Positions 42,107-51,650 of a stretch of DNA of 64,000 nt are shown here, piece by piece. The stretch spans positions 62,001-126,000 of the forward strand of contig NZ_BOPB01000001.1 in NCBI RefSeq assembly GCF_016863535.1. Reading direction: 5' to 3'. The translations under genes and the position numbers were made by a program. How positions within the stretch are numbered: position 1 is the stretch's first letter; the number at the start of each line of letters is the position of its first letter. Origin of the DNA: Micromonospora lutea (lineage in GTDB: Bacteria; Actinomycetota; Actinomycetes; Mycobacteriales; Micromonosporaceae). Under the pieces are notes generated by a model. It worked only from the letters and a program-made list of their open reading frames with translations. It was not told where the DNA came from and did not search any database.

Positions 42107-42997
42107 ATGAGCGAGCCGACCGAGTCCCGTAGCCAGCGCGCCGCCCGCCGTGCCGGAGAGTTTCCACCCGCACCCGAGCCGTTGCCCCTGCCGGTCCTGG
42201 ACAGCCACACCCACCTCGACATCACCGTCAGCGAGGCCGGGGTACCGGGTGGTGGTGACGCCGCCGATCCGGTCGCGGCGGCCATCAAGGTCGCCGCCGC
42301 CGTCGGAGTGGACCGGCTGGTGCAGGTCGGGGTGGACGTCGCCTCCTCCCGCTGGGGTGTCGAGGTGGCCGGCGAATACCCGGCGGTGGTGGCCACGGTC
42401 GCGCTGCACCCCAACGAAGCCCCCCGGCTGACCGACCTCGACGAAGCCCTGCGCGAGATCGAGACACTGGCAGGCCAGGACCGGGTCCGCGGCATCGGTG
42501 AGACGGGCATGGACCGCTACCGCACCGGAGACGAGGGCCGCGCCGCGCAGGAGGAGAGCTTCCGGGCACACATCGCCATCGCCAAGCGGTACCACCGGAC
42601 GCTGGTGATCCACGACCGGGACGCGCACGCCGACGTGCTGCGCATCCTCGACGACGAGGGCGCACCGGACACGGTGGTGATGCACTGTTTCTCCGGCGAC
42701 GCCGAGTTCGCCGCCGAGTGCGTCCGCCGGGGCTATCTGCTCAGCTTCGCCGGCACCGTGACCTTCGCCAGCGCCGGGGCGCTGCGCGAGGCGGCAGCGT
42801 TGACCCCGCTCGACCAGATCCTGGTGGAGACCGACGCGCCGTACCTCACCCCCGTCCCGCACCGCGGCCGGCCCAACGCCTCCTACCTGATTCCGCTGAC
42901 CGTCCGGGCGCTGGCCACCGTCACCGGCGCCGACCTCGACGAACTCTGTGCCGCCATCTCGACCACCGGCGACCGCGCCTTCGGCCCCTGGCGCTGA
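42107..42997 (+). CDS. tatD: TatD-family metal-dependent DNase
   Basis: A 296-residue TIM-barrel hydrolase of the TatD family, a 3'-5' exonuclease on single-stranded DNA and RNA. Metal ligands are visible in DSHTHLD (32-38), GETGMD, VIHDRDAH, MHCFSGD and ETDAPYLTP. The N-terminus has a 25-residue basic/Pro extension. ATG 42107 is chosen by family alignment. In most actinobacteria rpfB and rsmA follow; here rsmA follows with only a repeat between. Confidence 0.95.
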   Translation: MSEPTESRSQRAARRAGEFPPAPEPLPLPVLDSHTHLDITVSEAGVPGGGDAADPVAAAIKVAAAVGVDRLVQVGVDVASSRWGVEVAGEYPAVVATVALHPNEAPRLTDLDEALREIETLAGQDRVRGIGETGMDRYRTGDEGRAAQEESFRAHIAIAKRYHRTLVIHDRDAHADVLRILDDEGAPDTVVMHCFSGDAEFAAECVRRGYLLSFAGTVTFASAGALREAAALTPLDQILVETDAPYLTPVPHRGRPNASYLIPLTVRALATVTGADLDELCAAISTTGDRAFGPWR

Positions 42998-43029
42998 ACC
43001 CGCCCCCGGCGGCTCGCTCGCGGCCCAAC

Positions 43030-43080
43030 CGTTAGGAAGGGACCCTTCCTCTACACGAGGCGTTAATAAGGTGCCCTTCC
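43030..43080 (-). repeat. Palindromic intergenic repeat, copy 2
   Basis: Reverse-complement copy of 1349-1399 (44 of 51 identical). It lies 33 bases after tatD and ends 9 bases before the -10 box of rsmA. Confidence 0.75.
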
Positions 43081-43088
43081 TTACGCCG

Positions 43089-43094
43089 TACGCT
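43089..43094 (+). promoter_or_regulatory. TANNNT -10 box of rsmA
   Basis: TACGCT, 8 nt before ATG 43103, with no ribosome site. Confidence 0.45.
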
Positions 43095-43102
43095 GTCGGG
43101 CT

Positions 43103-43975
43103 ATGGCCGCAGACCTGCTCGGCCCGGCGGAGATCCGGGACCTCGCCGCCCGCCTCGGCGTCGCGCCCACCAAGAAGCTCGGCCAGAACTTCGTGCACGA
43201 CCCCAACACGGTCCGCCGGATCGTCGCCACCGCCGGGCTCGCCCCCGACGACGTGGCGCTGGAGGTCGGCCCCGGGTTGGGCTCGCTCACCCTCGCCCTG
43301 CTGCCCGCCGCCGCCCACGTGCACGCCGTCGAGATCGACGCCACGCTGGCCGGTGCGCTCGCCGGCACCGCCGCCCGGCATGCCGGCCCGGCCGCCGACC
43401 GGCTCAGCGTGCACCACGCGGACGCGCTGCGGATCACCGCCGCCGACCTGGCCGACCCGGCACCCACCGCGTTGGTGGCGAACCTGCCGTACAACGTCGC
43501 GGTACCCGTGGTGCTGCACCTGCTGGCCGAGTTGCCCAGCCTCCGGCACGGGCTGGTGATGGTGCAGAAGGAGGTCGCCGACCGGCTCGTGGCGGGTCCC
43601 GGTTCCAAGGTGTACGGCATACCGTCGGTCAAGCTCGCCTGGTACGCCCACGCCCGCGCCGCCGGGAAGGTGCCGCCGAACGTGTTCTGGCCGGTGCCCA
43701 ACGTCGACTCCGGCCTGGTCGCCTTCACCCGCCGCGAACCGCCCCGCGCCGACGTCCCCCGAAACCAGGTCTTCGCCGTGGTGGACGCCGCCTTCGCGCA
43801 GCGGCGCAAGACCCTGCGCGCCGCCCTGGCCGGCTGGGCCGGCGGCGCCGACCGGGCCGCCGCCGCGCTCACCGCCGCCGGGATCGACCCCGGCGCACGC
43901 GGCGAGTCACTCACCGTCGAGCAGTTCGCCGCCGTGGCCGCGTCGGCCCCGAGTCGTACGCCGGGAGCACAGTAG
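43103..43975 (+). CDS. rsmA: 16S rRNA (adenine-1518/1519-N6) dimethyltransferase
   Basis: A 290-residue KsgA enzyme that dimethylates two adenines in the 3' hairpin of 16S rRNA, a late ribosome assembly check. [10 protein letters not shown] at 30-39, SAM motif [14 protein letters not shown] and catalytic NLPYNVA are intact. Length is normal. ATG 43103 is preceded by a TACGCT box and no ribosome site. Its TAG stop is also the start of a second TANNNT box, before the Uma2 gene. Loss of KsgA gives kasugamycin resistance, which is known for the family. Confidence 0.96.
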   Translation: MAADLLGPAEIRDLAARLGVAPTKKLGQNFVHDPNTVRRIVATAGLAPDDVALEVGPGLGSLTLALLPAAAHVHAVEIDATLAGALAGTAARHAGPAADRLSVHHADALRITAADLADPAPTALVANLPYNVAVPVVLHLLAELPSLRHGLVMVQKEVADRLVAGPGSKVYGIPSVKLAWYAHARAAGKVPPNVFWPVPNVDSGLVAFTRREPPRADVPRNQVFAVVDAAFAQRRKTLRAALAGWAGGADRAAAALTAAGIDPGARGESLTVEQFAAVAASAPSRTPGAQ

Positions 43976-43978
43976 GCT
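43973..43978 (+). promoter_or_regulatory. TANNNT box before an 8-codon frame leading into Uma2
   Basis: TAGGCT, beginning with the rsmA stop codon, is 6 nt before GTG 43985. That GTG opens an 8-codon frame (MPAEEVYQ) whose TGA overlaps GTG 44008 of the Uma2 gene. Confidence 0.35.
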
Positions 43979-44007
43979 GAGGCAGTGCCCGCCGAGGAGG
44001 TGTACCA

Positions 44008-44592
44008 GTGACCGCGCAGCCGATCGACCCCGACGGGTCCGGCATGTGGGGCCCGGACCCGGTCCGGCAACGCCTGGCCAACCACACCATCGAGGACGTG
44101 CTGGCCCTCCCCGACGACGCCCCCCGCGTCGAGCTGCGTGACGGAGTCCTGGTCTTGGTCCCTTCCCCCACCATCGGTCACCAGAACATCGCCAACCGGC
44201 TCTGGATGTGGCTGTTCCACAACGCGCCCGACGATGTCGCGCCCGCCACCGCGGTCGGGGTGGCGATCAACCATCGCAACACCTTCGAGCCCGACGTGGT
44301 GCTGATCAAGCGCCCGGTCGTCGCCGACAACCACTACGTCGACGCCGAGCAGGTGGTGCTCGCCGTCGAGGTCGTCTCATCCGGCACCCGACGTCGGGAT
44401 CGACTGGAGAAGCCTGCCGACTACGCCGACGCCGGCATCCCGCACTACTGGCGGATCGAGCAGAATCCCGTGCACGTGTACGCGTACGACCTCGTCGACG
44501 GCCGGTACGAGCTGGCTGCCGACTCCGCCGAGGAGCTGATCGTGACTAAGCCGTTCGACGTGCGGTTGTCAGTGCGGGACATCACCCCGTGA
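44008..44592 (+). CDS. Uma2-family (DUF820) putative endonuclease
   Basis: A 194-residue PD-(D/E)xK-fold protein. Motifs: RVELRDGVLVLVPSPT (Glu), the central EPDVVLIK (Asp), and VLAVEVVSSGTRRRDRLEKPADYADAG (E-x-S ... K), in the order of Uma2 nucleases. Activity is unproven for most members, which are abundant in cyanobacteria and actinomycetes. GTG 44008 has GAGGAGG upstream. Its stop overlaps the GTG of ispE (GTGA), so translation of an essential gene is coupled to it. Its position between rsmA and ispE breaks a usually direct pairing. Confidence 0.88.
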   Translation: MTAQPIDPDGSGMWGPDPVRQRLANHTIEDVLALPDDAPRVELRDGVLVLVPSPTIGHQNIANRLWMWLFHNAPDDVAPATAVGVAINHRNTFEPDVVLIKRPVVADNHYVDAEQVVLAVEVVSSGTRRRDRLEKPADYADAGIPHYWRIEQNPVHVYAYDLVDGRYELAADSAEELIVTKPFDVRLSVRDITP

Positions 44593-45536
44593 CCGAGGCC
44601 TGGCGTCCGGAGGACGATGAGCCGCGCGGGGCGAGCGGTCCGGTCCGGGTACGGGTGCCCGCCAAGGTCAACCTGCACCTGGGGGTCGGTCCGCTGCGTC
44701 GGGACGGCTACCACGAGCTGAACACGGTCTACCACGCGATCTCGATCTACGACGAGCTGACCGCGCGTCGTGGCGACACGCTGACCCTCACCATGGAGGG
44801 CGAGGGCACCGGGGAACTCGCCCTCGACGACTCCAACCTGATCATCCGGGCGGCGCACGCCCTCGCCGGGTACGCCGGCGTGATGCCGCACGCCCGACTG
44901 CACCTGCGCAAGCAGATCCCGCTGGCCGGTGGGCTCGCCGGCGGCAGCGCGGACGCGGCAGCCGCGCTGGTCGCCTGCGACGCGTTGTGGGGCACCGGTC
45001 TGTCCCGTGACGAGTTGGCGAGCATCGCCGCCGACCTCGGCTCGGACGTGCCCTTCCTGATTCACGGCGGGACCGCGCTGGGCACCGGCCGAGGTGAGAC
45101 GGTCAGCCCGGTGCTGGCCCGGCCCACCTCCTGGCACTGGGTGGTCGCCATCGCCGACGGCGGTCTGTCCACCCCGGAGGCGTACCGGGAACTCGACCGG
45201 CTCCGCGAGGCTGGTGCCGCCGGGCCGCCCCTGGGCAGCACCGACGGCCTGCTCGCCGCGCTGCGGCAGCGCGACCCCCGGGTGCTCGCCCCGAGCCTCG
45301 GCAACGACCTCCAGGACGCAGCCCTGGCCATGCGGCCGTCGCTGGCGACCACTCTGAAGGCCGGCGAGGCGGCCGGGGCGCTGGCCGGCATCGTCTCCGG
45401 CTCCGGACCCACCTGCGCGTTCCTCGTCGCCGACGCCGCCGACGCCGAACGCGTCGCCGCCGAGCTGGAGGCCGCCGGGGTGTGCCGGCAGGCCCGCACC
45501 GCCCACGGCCCGGTGCACGGCGCCCGGATCACCTGA
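44589..45536 (+). CDS. ispE: 4-diphosphocytidyl-2-C-methyl-D-erythritol kinase
   Basis: A 315-residue GHMP kinase, fourth enzyme step of the MEP isoprenoid pathway: it phosphorylates CDP-ME with ATP. Motifs: VPAKVNLHLGVG at about 21-32, PLAGGLAGGSADAAAAL (ATP loop) and SGSGPTCAFL near the end. GTG 44589 overlaps the Uma2 stop by four bases. Length matches the family. Confidence 0.96.
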   Translation: MTEAWRPEDDEPRGASGPVRVRVPAKVNLHLGVGPLRRDGYHELNTVYHAISIYDELTARRGDTLTLTMEGEGTGELALDDSNLIIRAAHALAGYAGVMPHARLHLRKQIPLAGGLAGGSADAAAALVACDALWGTGLSRDELASIAADLGSDVPFLIHGGTALGTGRGETVSPVLARPTSWHWVVAIADGGLSTPEAYRELDRLREAGAAGPPLGSTDGLLAALRQRDPRVLAPSLGNDLQDAALAMRPSLATTLKAGEAAGALAGIVSGSGPTCAFLVADAADAERVAAELEAAGVCRQARTAHGPVHGARIT

Positions 45537-45616
45537 CGCCCCCGCCTGGCGCCGACGGGGTCCGCAGGTAGGGGCGGGTCCGGTCGGGCGGACGCCGAGG
45601 GCGAGGTTGCTCCACG

Positions 45617-45664
45617 TACCCTGGAACGACAGGCGTCCCCAGGTGCCCGCCGGCACCGGGACGC
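45617..45664 (+). promoter_or_regulatory. Possible promoter and leader hairpin of ABC-F gene
   Basis: TACCCT (45617-45622) could be a -10 box. Downstream, GGCGTCCCCAGGTGCC (45632-45647) pairs with GGCACCGGGACGCC (45651-45664) with a two-base bulge, just before the ribosome site. Attenuation is possible. Confidence 0.35.
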
Positions 45665-45686
45665 CTTGATCATGAAAGGTGGGTAT

Positions 45687-47492
<1,806 letters not shown>

Positions 47493-47602
47493 CCCGCCGA
47501 CCGGCCGCTGCCTGCGCCTTCGGTACCCCGTGTGCGGCGTCACACCATCGGATGCGGGAGAATCGTCGTCGACCCTCACCCAACGGCGTTGGAGACACTG
47601 AC

Positions 47603-48058
47603 ATGGCCCACACCCCCGTCAACCACCCCGCGCGGCCGATCTTCCGGGCGATCGGCGGGCTGATCGGTCTGTACCTGGTGGTCTTCGGAGTGATCGGCTT
47701 CCTCGCCAGCACCGGCGAGCCCTTCTTCGGCCGCAGCGACACCCAGGCCCTGGGTCAGGGCACGAACCTCGGTTTCTCGCTGTTCAGCATCGTGGTCGGC
47801 GCGATCGTGCTGGCCGGCACCGCCATCGGGCGCAACCTCGACGTGCTGATCAACCAGTGGTCGGCGTACCTGATCATGGTGGTCAGCCTGGCCGGTCTCG
47901 CCTTCATCCGGACCGAGGCCAACATCTTCAACCTGAGCGTCGCCACGGTCATCGTGTACATGGTGCTCAGCCTGGCGCTGCTGATGGCCGGCATGTACAG
48001 CAAGGTCGGTACCGACGAGGAGCACGAGGCGTGGCAGAAGGCTCGGCTCGTGCTCTGA
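47603..48058 (+). CDS. DUF4383 membrane protein, paralogue 1
   Basis: A 151-residue protein with four TM helices. It starts MAHTPVNHPARPIFRAIGGLIGLYLVVFG, with the conserved NHPAR motif before helix 1, then TGEPFFGR and a helix with LGFSLFSIVVGAIVLAG. DUF4383 has no known function. ATG 47603 has GGAGA upstream. It shares the same layout as the next gene (NHPARPF, LFGR, TEAN/TDAN), so they arose by tandem duplication. A hairpin at 48086-48147 separates the two. Confidence 0.85.
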   Translation: MAHTPVNHPARPIFRAIGGLIGLYLVVFGVIGFLASTGEPFFGRSDTQALGQGTNLGFSLFSIVVGAIVLAGTAIGRNLDVLINQWSAYLIMVVSLAGLAFIRTEANIFNLSVATVIVYMVLSLALLMAGMYSKVGTDEEHEAWQKARLVL

Positions 48059-48085
48059 GGTCTTCTCTGTTCCGGTTGTGGTTGT

Positions 48086-48147
48086 CGCCGGAGCCCGACC
48101 CGCTCCGGGCGGTCAGGCTTGATCCCTGCGCGGGTCGGGCTCCGGCG
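48086..48147 (+). terminator. Hairpin between DUF4383 paralogues
   Basis: Perfect 18-bp stem: CGCCGGAGCCCGACCCGC (48086-48103) with its complement at 48130-48147 and a 26-nt loop. Confidence 0.7.
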
Positions 48148-48236
48148 AAAACCTGTCGGGGTTGCGCATCCGCCCGCATCGGCTGCCCGACTGGGGAACA
48201 ATGTCGTTGTTGTTCCCTTTTGGTGTGGAGGCGTCG

Positions 48237-48716
48237 ATGCCGCACTTTCCGATCAACCATCCGGCGCGGCCGTTCTACCGGGTGCTCTCCGGCCTGATCG
48301 GGCTCTACATCCTGATCTTCGGCGTCTGGGGCACCGCGCTCACCTGGGGCCAACCGCTCTTCGGTCGCAACGGCGACTGGGCTCTCGGCCTCCGCACCAA
48401 CCTGGCGTTCTCGTTGGTCTCCATCGTCTTCGGGGCCGTACTCATCGTCGGCGCGTCCCGGCGCGGCAACCTCGGCCACTACATGAACCTCACCGCCGGG
48501 GTCGTCTTCCTGGTCACCAGCATTCTGCTGATGTCGGTGCTGCAGACCGACGCCAACTTCCTGAACTTCTCCATGTCGACGGTGGTCGTCTCGATGATCT
48601 TCGGGCTGGTCCTGCTCGGCACCGGCCTCTACGACAAGGTCGGCCCGCACGAGGACGCCGAGGCCGAGCGAAATCGTCGCTACCACCCCGTCGCCGAGAT
48701 TCACCGACGCCGCTGA
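48237..48716 (+). CDS. DUF4383 membrane protein, paralogue 2
   Basis: A 159-residue four-helix membrane protein of the same family as the gene at 47603. It begins MPHFPINHPARPFYRVLSGLIGLYILIFGVWG and has QPLFGRNGDWALGLRTNLAFS and LQTDANFLNFS, matching the paralogue throughout. The C-terminus is more charged (EDAEAERNRRYH). ATG 48237 follows TGTGGAGG. A strong hairpin upstream and its own ribosome site suggest separate expression of the copies. It ends four bases from the convergent TetR gene. Confidence 0.85.
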   Translation: MPHFPINHPARPFYRVLSGLIGLYILIFGVWGTALTWGQPLFGRNGDWALGLRTNLAFSLVSIVFGAVLIVGASRRGNLGHYMNLTAGVVFLVTSILLMSVLQTDANFLNFSMSTVVVSMIFGLVLLGTGLYDKVGPHEDAEAERNRRYHPVAEIHRRR

Positions 48717-48719
48717 GGG

Positions 48720-49400
48720 TCAACGCCCGCCCACGGTGATCAGACCGGGCTTCGCCTCCAGATGCGACAGCCCGTTCCAGGAAATATTCACCAGGTGCGC
48801 GGCGACCGTCTCCTTACGCGGCTTACGCACCTCCAGCCACCAGCGGCCGGTCAGGGCGACCATGCCCACCAGCGCCTGCGCGTACAACTCGGCCAGCTTC
48901 GGGTCGTACCCCCGACTGGAGAACTCCGCGCCGAGAATGTGCTCCACCTGGTGCGCGACGTCGTTCATCACGCTGCTGAAGTTGCCGCTCGCCGAGAGCA
49001 CCGGCGACTCCCGCACCAGCACCCGGAAGCCGTTGGTCTCCTCCTCGATGTAGCCGAGCAGGGCCAGCGCGGCCTGCTCCAGCAACTCTCTCGGATGACC
49101 CGCGGTCAGCGCCGTGGTGATCCGGTCCAGCAGGGACCGGACCTCCCGATCCACCACCACCGCGTAGAGCCCCTCCTTGCCACCGAAGTGCTCGTAGACC
49201 ACCGGCTTGGAGACCTTCGCGCGCGACGCCACCTCCTCGATGGAGGTGGCGTCGAAGCCGCGTTCGGCGAAGATCTGCCGACCAATCGAGATCAACTGCT
49301 CCCGACGTTGCGCGGCGGACATGCGTACCCGGGGCGTCGGTTTGGCCGCCGCGGGCACCGCTCGCCGCCGCTTGCCGCCCTCGTTGGGAGCCTCGACCAT
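48720..49400 (-). CDS. TetR-family transcriptional regulator
   Basis: A 226-residue repressor-type protein. A basic, disordered N-terminus (1-28) precedes the HTH (about 30-75): RREQLISIGRQIFAERGFDATSIEEVASRAKVSKPVVYEHFGGKEGLY. The ligand domain is helical, with WWLEVRKP near the end. ATG 49400 follows GAGGTG; a longer in-frame start exists upstream. It lies 114 bases downstream of the acyl-CoA desaturase on the same strand, so it may be co-transcribed and may control lipid genes, an inference only. Confidence 0.92.
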   Translation of the reverse strand: MVEAPNEGGKRRRAVPAAAKPTPRVRMSAAQRREQLISIGRQIFAERGFDATSIEEVASRAKVSKPVVYEHFGGKEGLYAVVVDREVRSLLDRITTALTAGHPRELLEQAALALLGYIEEETNGFRVLVRESPVLSASGNFSSVMNDVAHQVEHILGAEFSSRGYDPKLAELYAQALVGMVALTGRWWLEVRKPRKETVAAHLVNISWNGLSHLEAKPGLITVGGR

Positions 49401-49514
49401 CTCGTCACCTCGCTGGCGCTCGGCGACGCCCTGTCGTGGGATGCTGCCTGCTTGCCGCCCGTTCACCCGAACATACTGCCAGGTAACTTGCGGGGTGGGT
49501 GTCCGGTACGGCTG

Positions 49515-50468
49515 CTAGGCCGCCGGCTTCGCCAGCTTCGCCGCGATCCGTTCGGGCTTCGGCCAACGCACGTCCCACGCCGCGCCCATCTTCTCGAACA
49601 GCCAGATCACCCGGGCTGAGATGTCGATCTGCCCCCGCAGGACACCGTGCCGGGCGCTCGTCGGATCGGCATGGTGCAGGTTGTGCCAACTCTCCCCGAA
49701 GGAGACCAGCGCCAGCGGCCAGAAGTTCGCCGCCCGGTCACCCTGGCGCATCATGAACGGCCGTTCTCCGTACACGTGGCACACCGAGTTGATCGACCAG
49801 GTGACGTGGTGCAGCAGCGAGATGCGGACCAGACCAGCCCAGAACAACGCGGTCAACGCCCCCTGCCAGGACCACGTGAACAGCCAGCCCATCGCCGCCG
49901 GCCCGAGCACCGAGACGATCACCAGCACCGGGAAGAACCGGTCCATCCGTCGGATGTCGCGGTCGGCCAACAGGTCCGGCGCGAAACGCTCCCGGTTGGA
50001 CAACTCCCGGCCGAACAACCACCCGATGTGCGCGTGGAACAGCCCCTTCACCAGTCCGCGCAGATTCTCGCCGAACCGCCACGGCGAGTGCGGGTCCCCC
50101 TCCAGGTCGGAGAAGGCGTGGTGCCGCCGGTGGTCGGCCACCCACTGAATGATCTCCCCCTGCACAGCGAGCGAGCCCGAGGCGGCCATCGCGATGCGTA
50201 GCCACCGCTTCGCCTTGAAGGAGCCGTGGGTGAAGTAGCGGTGGTAGCCGACCGTGATACCCAGACCCGACACCACGTACCAGAAGGCGGCGATGCCCAC
50301 GTCGACCCAGCTGAGCCAGCCACCCCAGGCCACCGGTACGGCGGCGATCAGCGCCGCGAACGGGATCACCACGAACGACCACAGCGCGATCAGGATGCCG
50401 CGTGACTGGGTGCCTTGGGTGAGGGGCTTGGGGCCGGTCGAGTGAGGGTCGAGAAGGGCGTTGGACAT
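49515..50468 (-). CDS. Acyl-CoA/fatty-acid desaturase (delta-9 type)
   Basis: A 317-residue integral membrane di-iron desaturase. The three histidine boxes HRYFTH, HRRHH and HNLHH, with an extra His in LLHHVTWSINS, are in the right order and spacing, between about four TM helices. It would add a double bond to a saturated acyl chain, controlling membrane fluidity. ATG 50468 has a weak GAGGTG upstream. A TetR gene follows it downstream. Confidence 0.95.
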   Translation of the reverse strand: MSNALLDPHSTGPKPLTQGTQSRGILIALWSFVVIPFAALIAAVPVAWGGWLSWVDVGIAAFWYVVSGLGITVGYHRYFTHGSFKAKRWLRIAMAASGSLAVQGEIIQWVADHRRHHAFSDLEGDPHSPWRFGENLRGLVKGLFHAHIGWLFGRELSNRERFAPDLLADRDIRRMDRFFPVLVIVSVLGPAAMGWLFTWSWQGALTALFWAGLVRISLLHHVTWSINSVCHVYGERPFMMRQGDRAANFWPLALVSFGESWHNLHHADPTSARHGVLRGQIDISARVIWLFEKMGAAWDVRWPKPERIAAKLAKPAA

Positions 50469-50586
50469 GGCACCTCACAGAAACGTCGAATCGCTAATCT
50501 ACGCCTACGTCACCGTAACTTAAGGCTGCGGTAGATCACATCACGCAGCGATGCGAATGAATGCCCGAGGTGTCGTACCTCCGCCC

Positions 50587-50592
50587 TAACCT
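50587..50592 (+). promoter_or_regulatory. TANNNT -10 box of HTH/LAGLIDADG-like gene
   Basis: TAACCT, 7 nt before ATG 50600, with no ribosome site. Confidence 0.45.
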
Positions 50593-50599
50593 GCACCGC

Positions 50600-51469
50600 A
50601 TGACTGGTTTCGATGCTGCCGAGGTGCGCCGGCTGCGCACCGAGGAGCAGCTGTCGGTCCGTGAGATCCGCGCCCGCACGGGCCTTGGCCGCAACCGGAT
50701 CCCCGAGCTGCTGCGGGGCGTTCCCGCGCCGGCGCGGACAAGGCGTCCCAGGGCAAAGGACGACCTGCGCGCCGAGGCGGTCGCGCTTCGGTCGACGGGG
50801 CAATCGGTCCCGGAGATCGCCCGACGGCTGGAGGTGAGCCGGTCGACGGCGTACCTCTGGGTCCGGCACCTCCCGCTCACCCGGAACCGCGAGGAGGAGC
50901 TGGAGCGCCGGCGAGCACACTCGAAGGTCATGACCGACGCTCGGTGGGCGGCCCACCGTGCGGCACGGGACAGGGCCCAAGCGGAGACGCACGCGCTCGC
51001 CGCGCGGGTGGTCGGCCAGCTCGATGAGCGTGATCTGCTCCTGCTCGGAGCGGCGATCTACTGGTGTGAGGGCACCAAATCGAAGCCATGGCGTCGTGAT
51101 GACCATGTTCAGTTCGTCAACAGCGATCCGGGGTTGCTCTCGCTCTTCCTGCGCTTCCTCGAAGCCTGCGGCGTCGACCGCGCCGTACCGACCTACCGGG
51201 TGAGTATCCACGAGACTGCTGACCCGGACGCGGCGGCTGAGTGGTGGTCGACCGAGTTGGGCGTGCCACTTGAGCGTTTCCGCCGGGCGAGCCTGAAGAA
51301 GCACAACCCCACAACCGCCCGCTTGAATACCGGTGACGGGTACCGAGGCTGTCTTGTGATCAACGTGCCGCGTAGCCGCGAGCTCTACTGGCGAATAGAG
51401 GGTATGATCGCCGAGCTGTTCCGGTCGGCTGCACACACTTTCGTCGGTGGATGCGGTCCGTCGGCTTGA
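50600..51469 (+). CDS. Protein with tandem HTH and LAGLIDADG-like domain
   Basis: A 289-residue protein. Two helix-turn-helix units (about 5-38, SVREIRARTGLGRNRIPELL; and 65-98, SVPEIARRLEVSRSTAYLWV) are followed by a helical linker and a domain (135-285) that starts LLLLGAAIYWCEGTKSKPW and includes FVNSDPGLLSLFLRFLEAC and RASLKKHNPTTARLNTGDG. That domain looks like a single-unit LAGLIDADG fold with Cys-Glu-Gly in place of the usual acidic end. I recall the family as common in actinobacteria, with unknown function. ATG 50600 is probably leaderless. The stop lies 8 bases before tRNA-Gln. Confidence 0.8.
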   Translation: MTGFDAAEVRRLRTEEQLSVREIRARTGLGRNRIPELLRGVPAPARTRRPRAKDDLRAEAVALRSTGQSVPEIARRLEVSRSTAYLWVRHLPLTRNREEELERRRAHSKVMTDARWAAHRAARDRAQAETHALAARVVGQLDERDLLLLGAAIYWCEGTKSKPWRRDDHVQFVNSDPGLLSLFLRFLEACGVDRAVPTYRVSIHETADPDAAAEWWSTELGVPLERFRRASLKKHNPTTARLNTGDGYRGCLVINVPRSRELYWRIEGMIAELFRSAAHTFVGGCGPSA

Positions 51470-51477
51470 CATGTCAA
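51466..51477. promoter_or_regulatory. Perfect 12-bp palindrome between gene and tRNA-Gln
   Basis: TTGACATGTCAA contains the stop codon of the HTH/LAGLIDADG-like gene and ends at the base before the first nucleotide of tRNA-Gln. It may be a recognition site of that protein or chance. Confidence 0.4.
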
Positions 51478-51549
51478 TGGGGTGTGGGGTAACGGCAACC
51501 CGCAGGCCTTTGGAGCCTTGAGCTCCTGGTTCGAATCCAGGCACCCCAG
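51478..51549 (+). tRNA. tRNA-Gln (anticodon TTG)
   Basis: A 72-nt cloverleaf: acceptor TGGGGTG with CACCCCA, D-arm GGGT-ACCC, anticodon loop CTTTGGA (anticodon TTG), T-arm CCTGG-TTCGAAT-CCAGG, discriminator G. The first pair of the anticodon stem (C27-U43) is a mismatch. CCA is not encoded. Confidence 0.93.
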
Positions 51550-51650
51550 CAGATGCTCGCCACTGCCGATCATCGCGCCTCTGCCGACCAGGCCGGATTG
51601 TCTGGTTAGCATGGCCGCGAGACTGTCCGCGTTCCGACGGGAGCCACGTC

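Noticed and set aside
41888..43651. 587-codon minus-strand frame
   Set aside because: Antisense of tatD and the start of rsmA, crossing the repeat and promoter.
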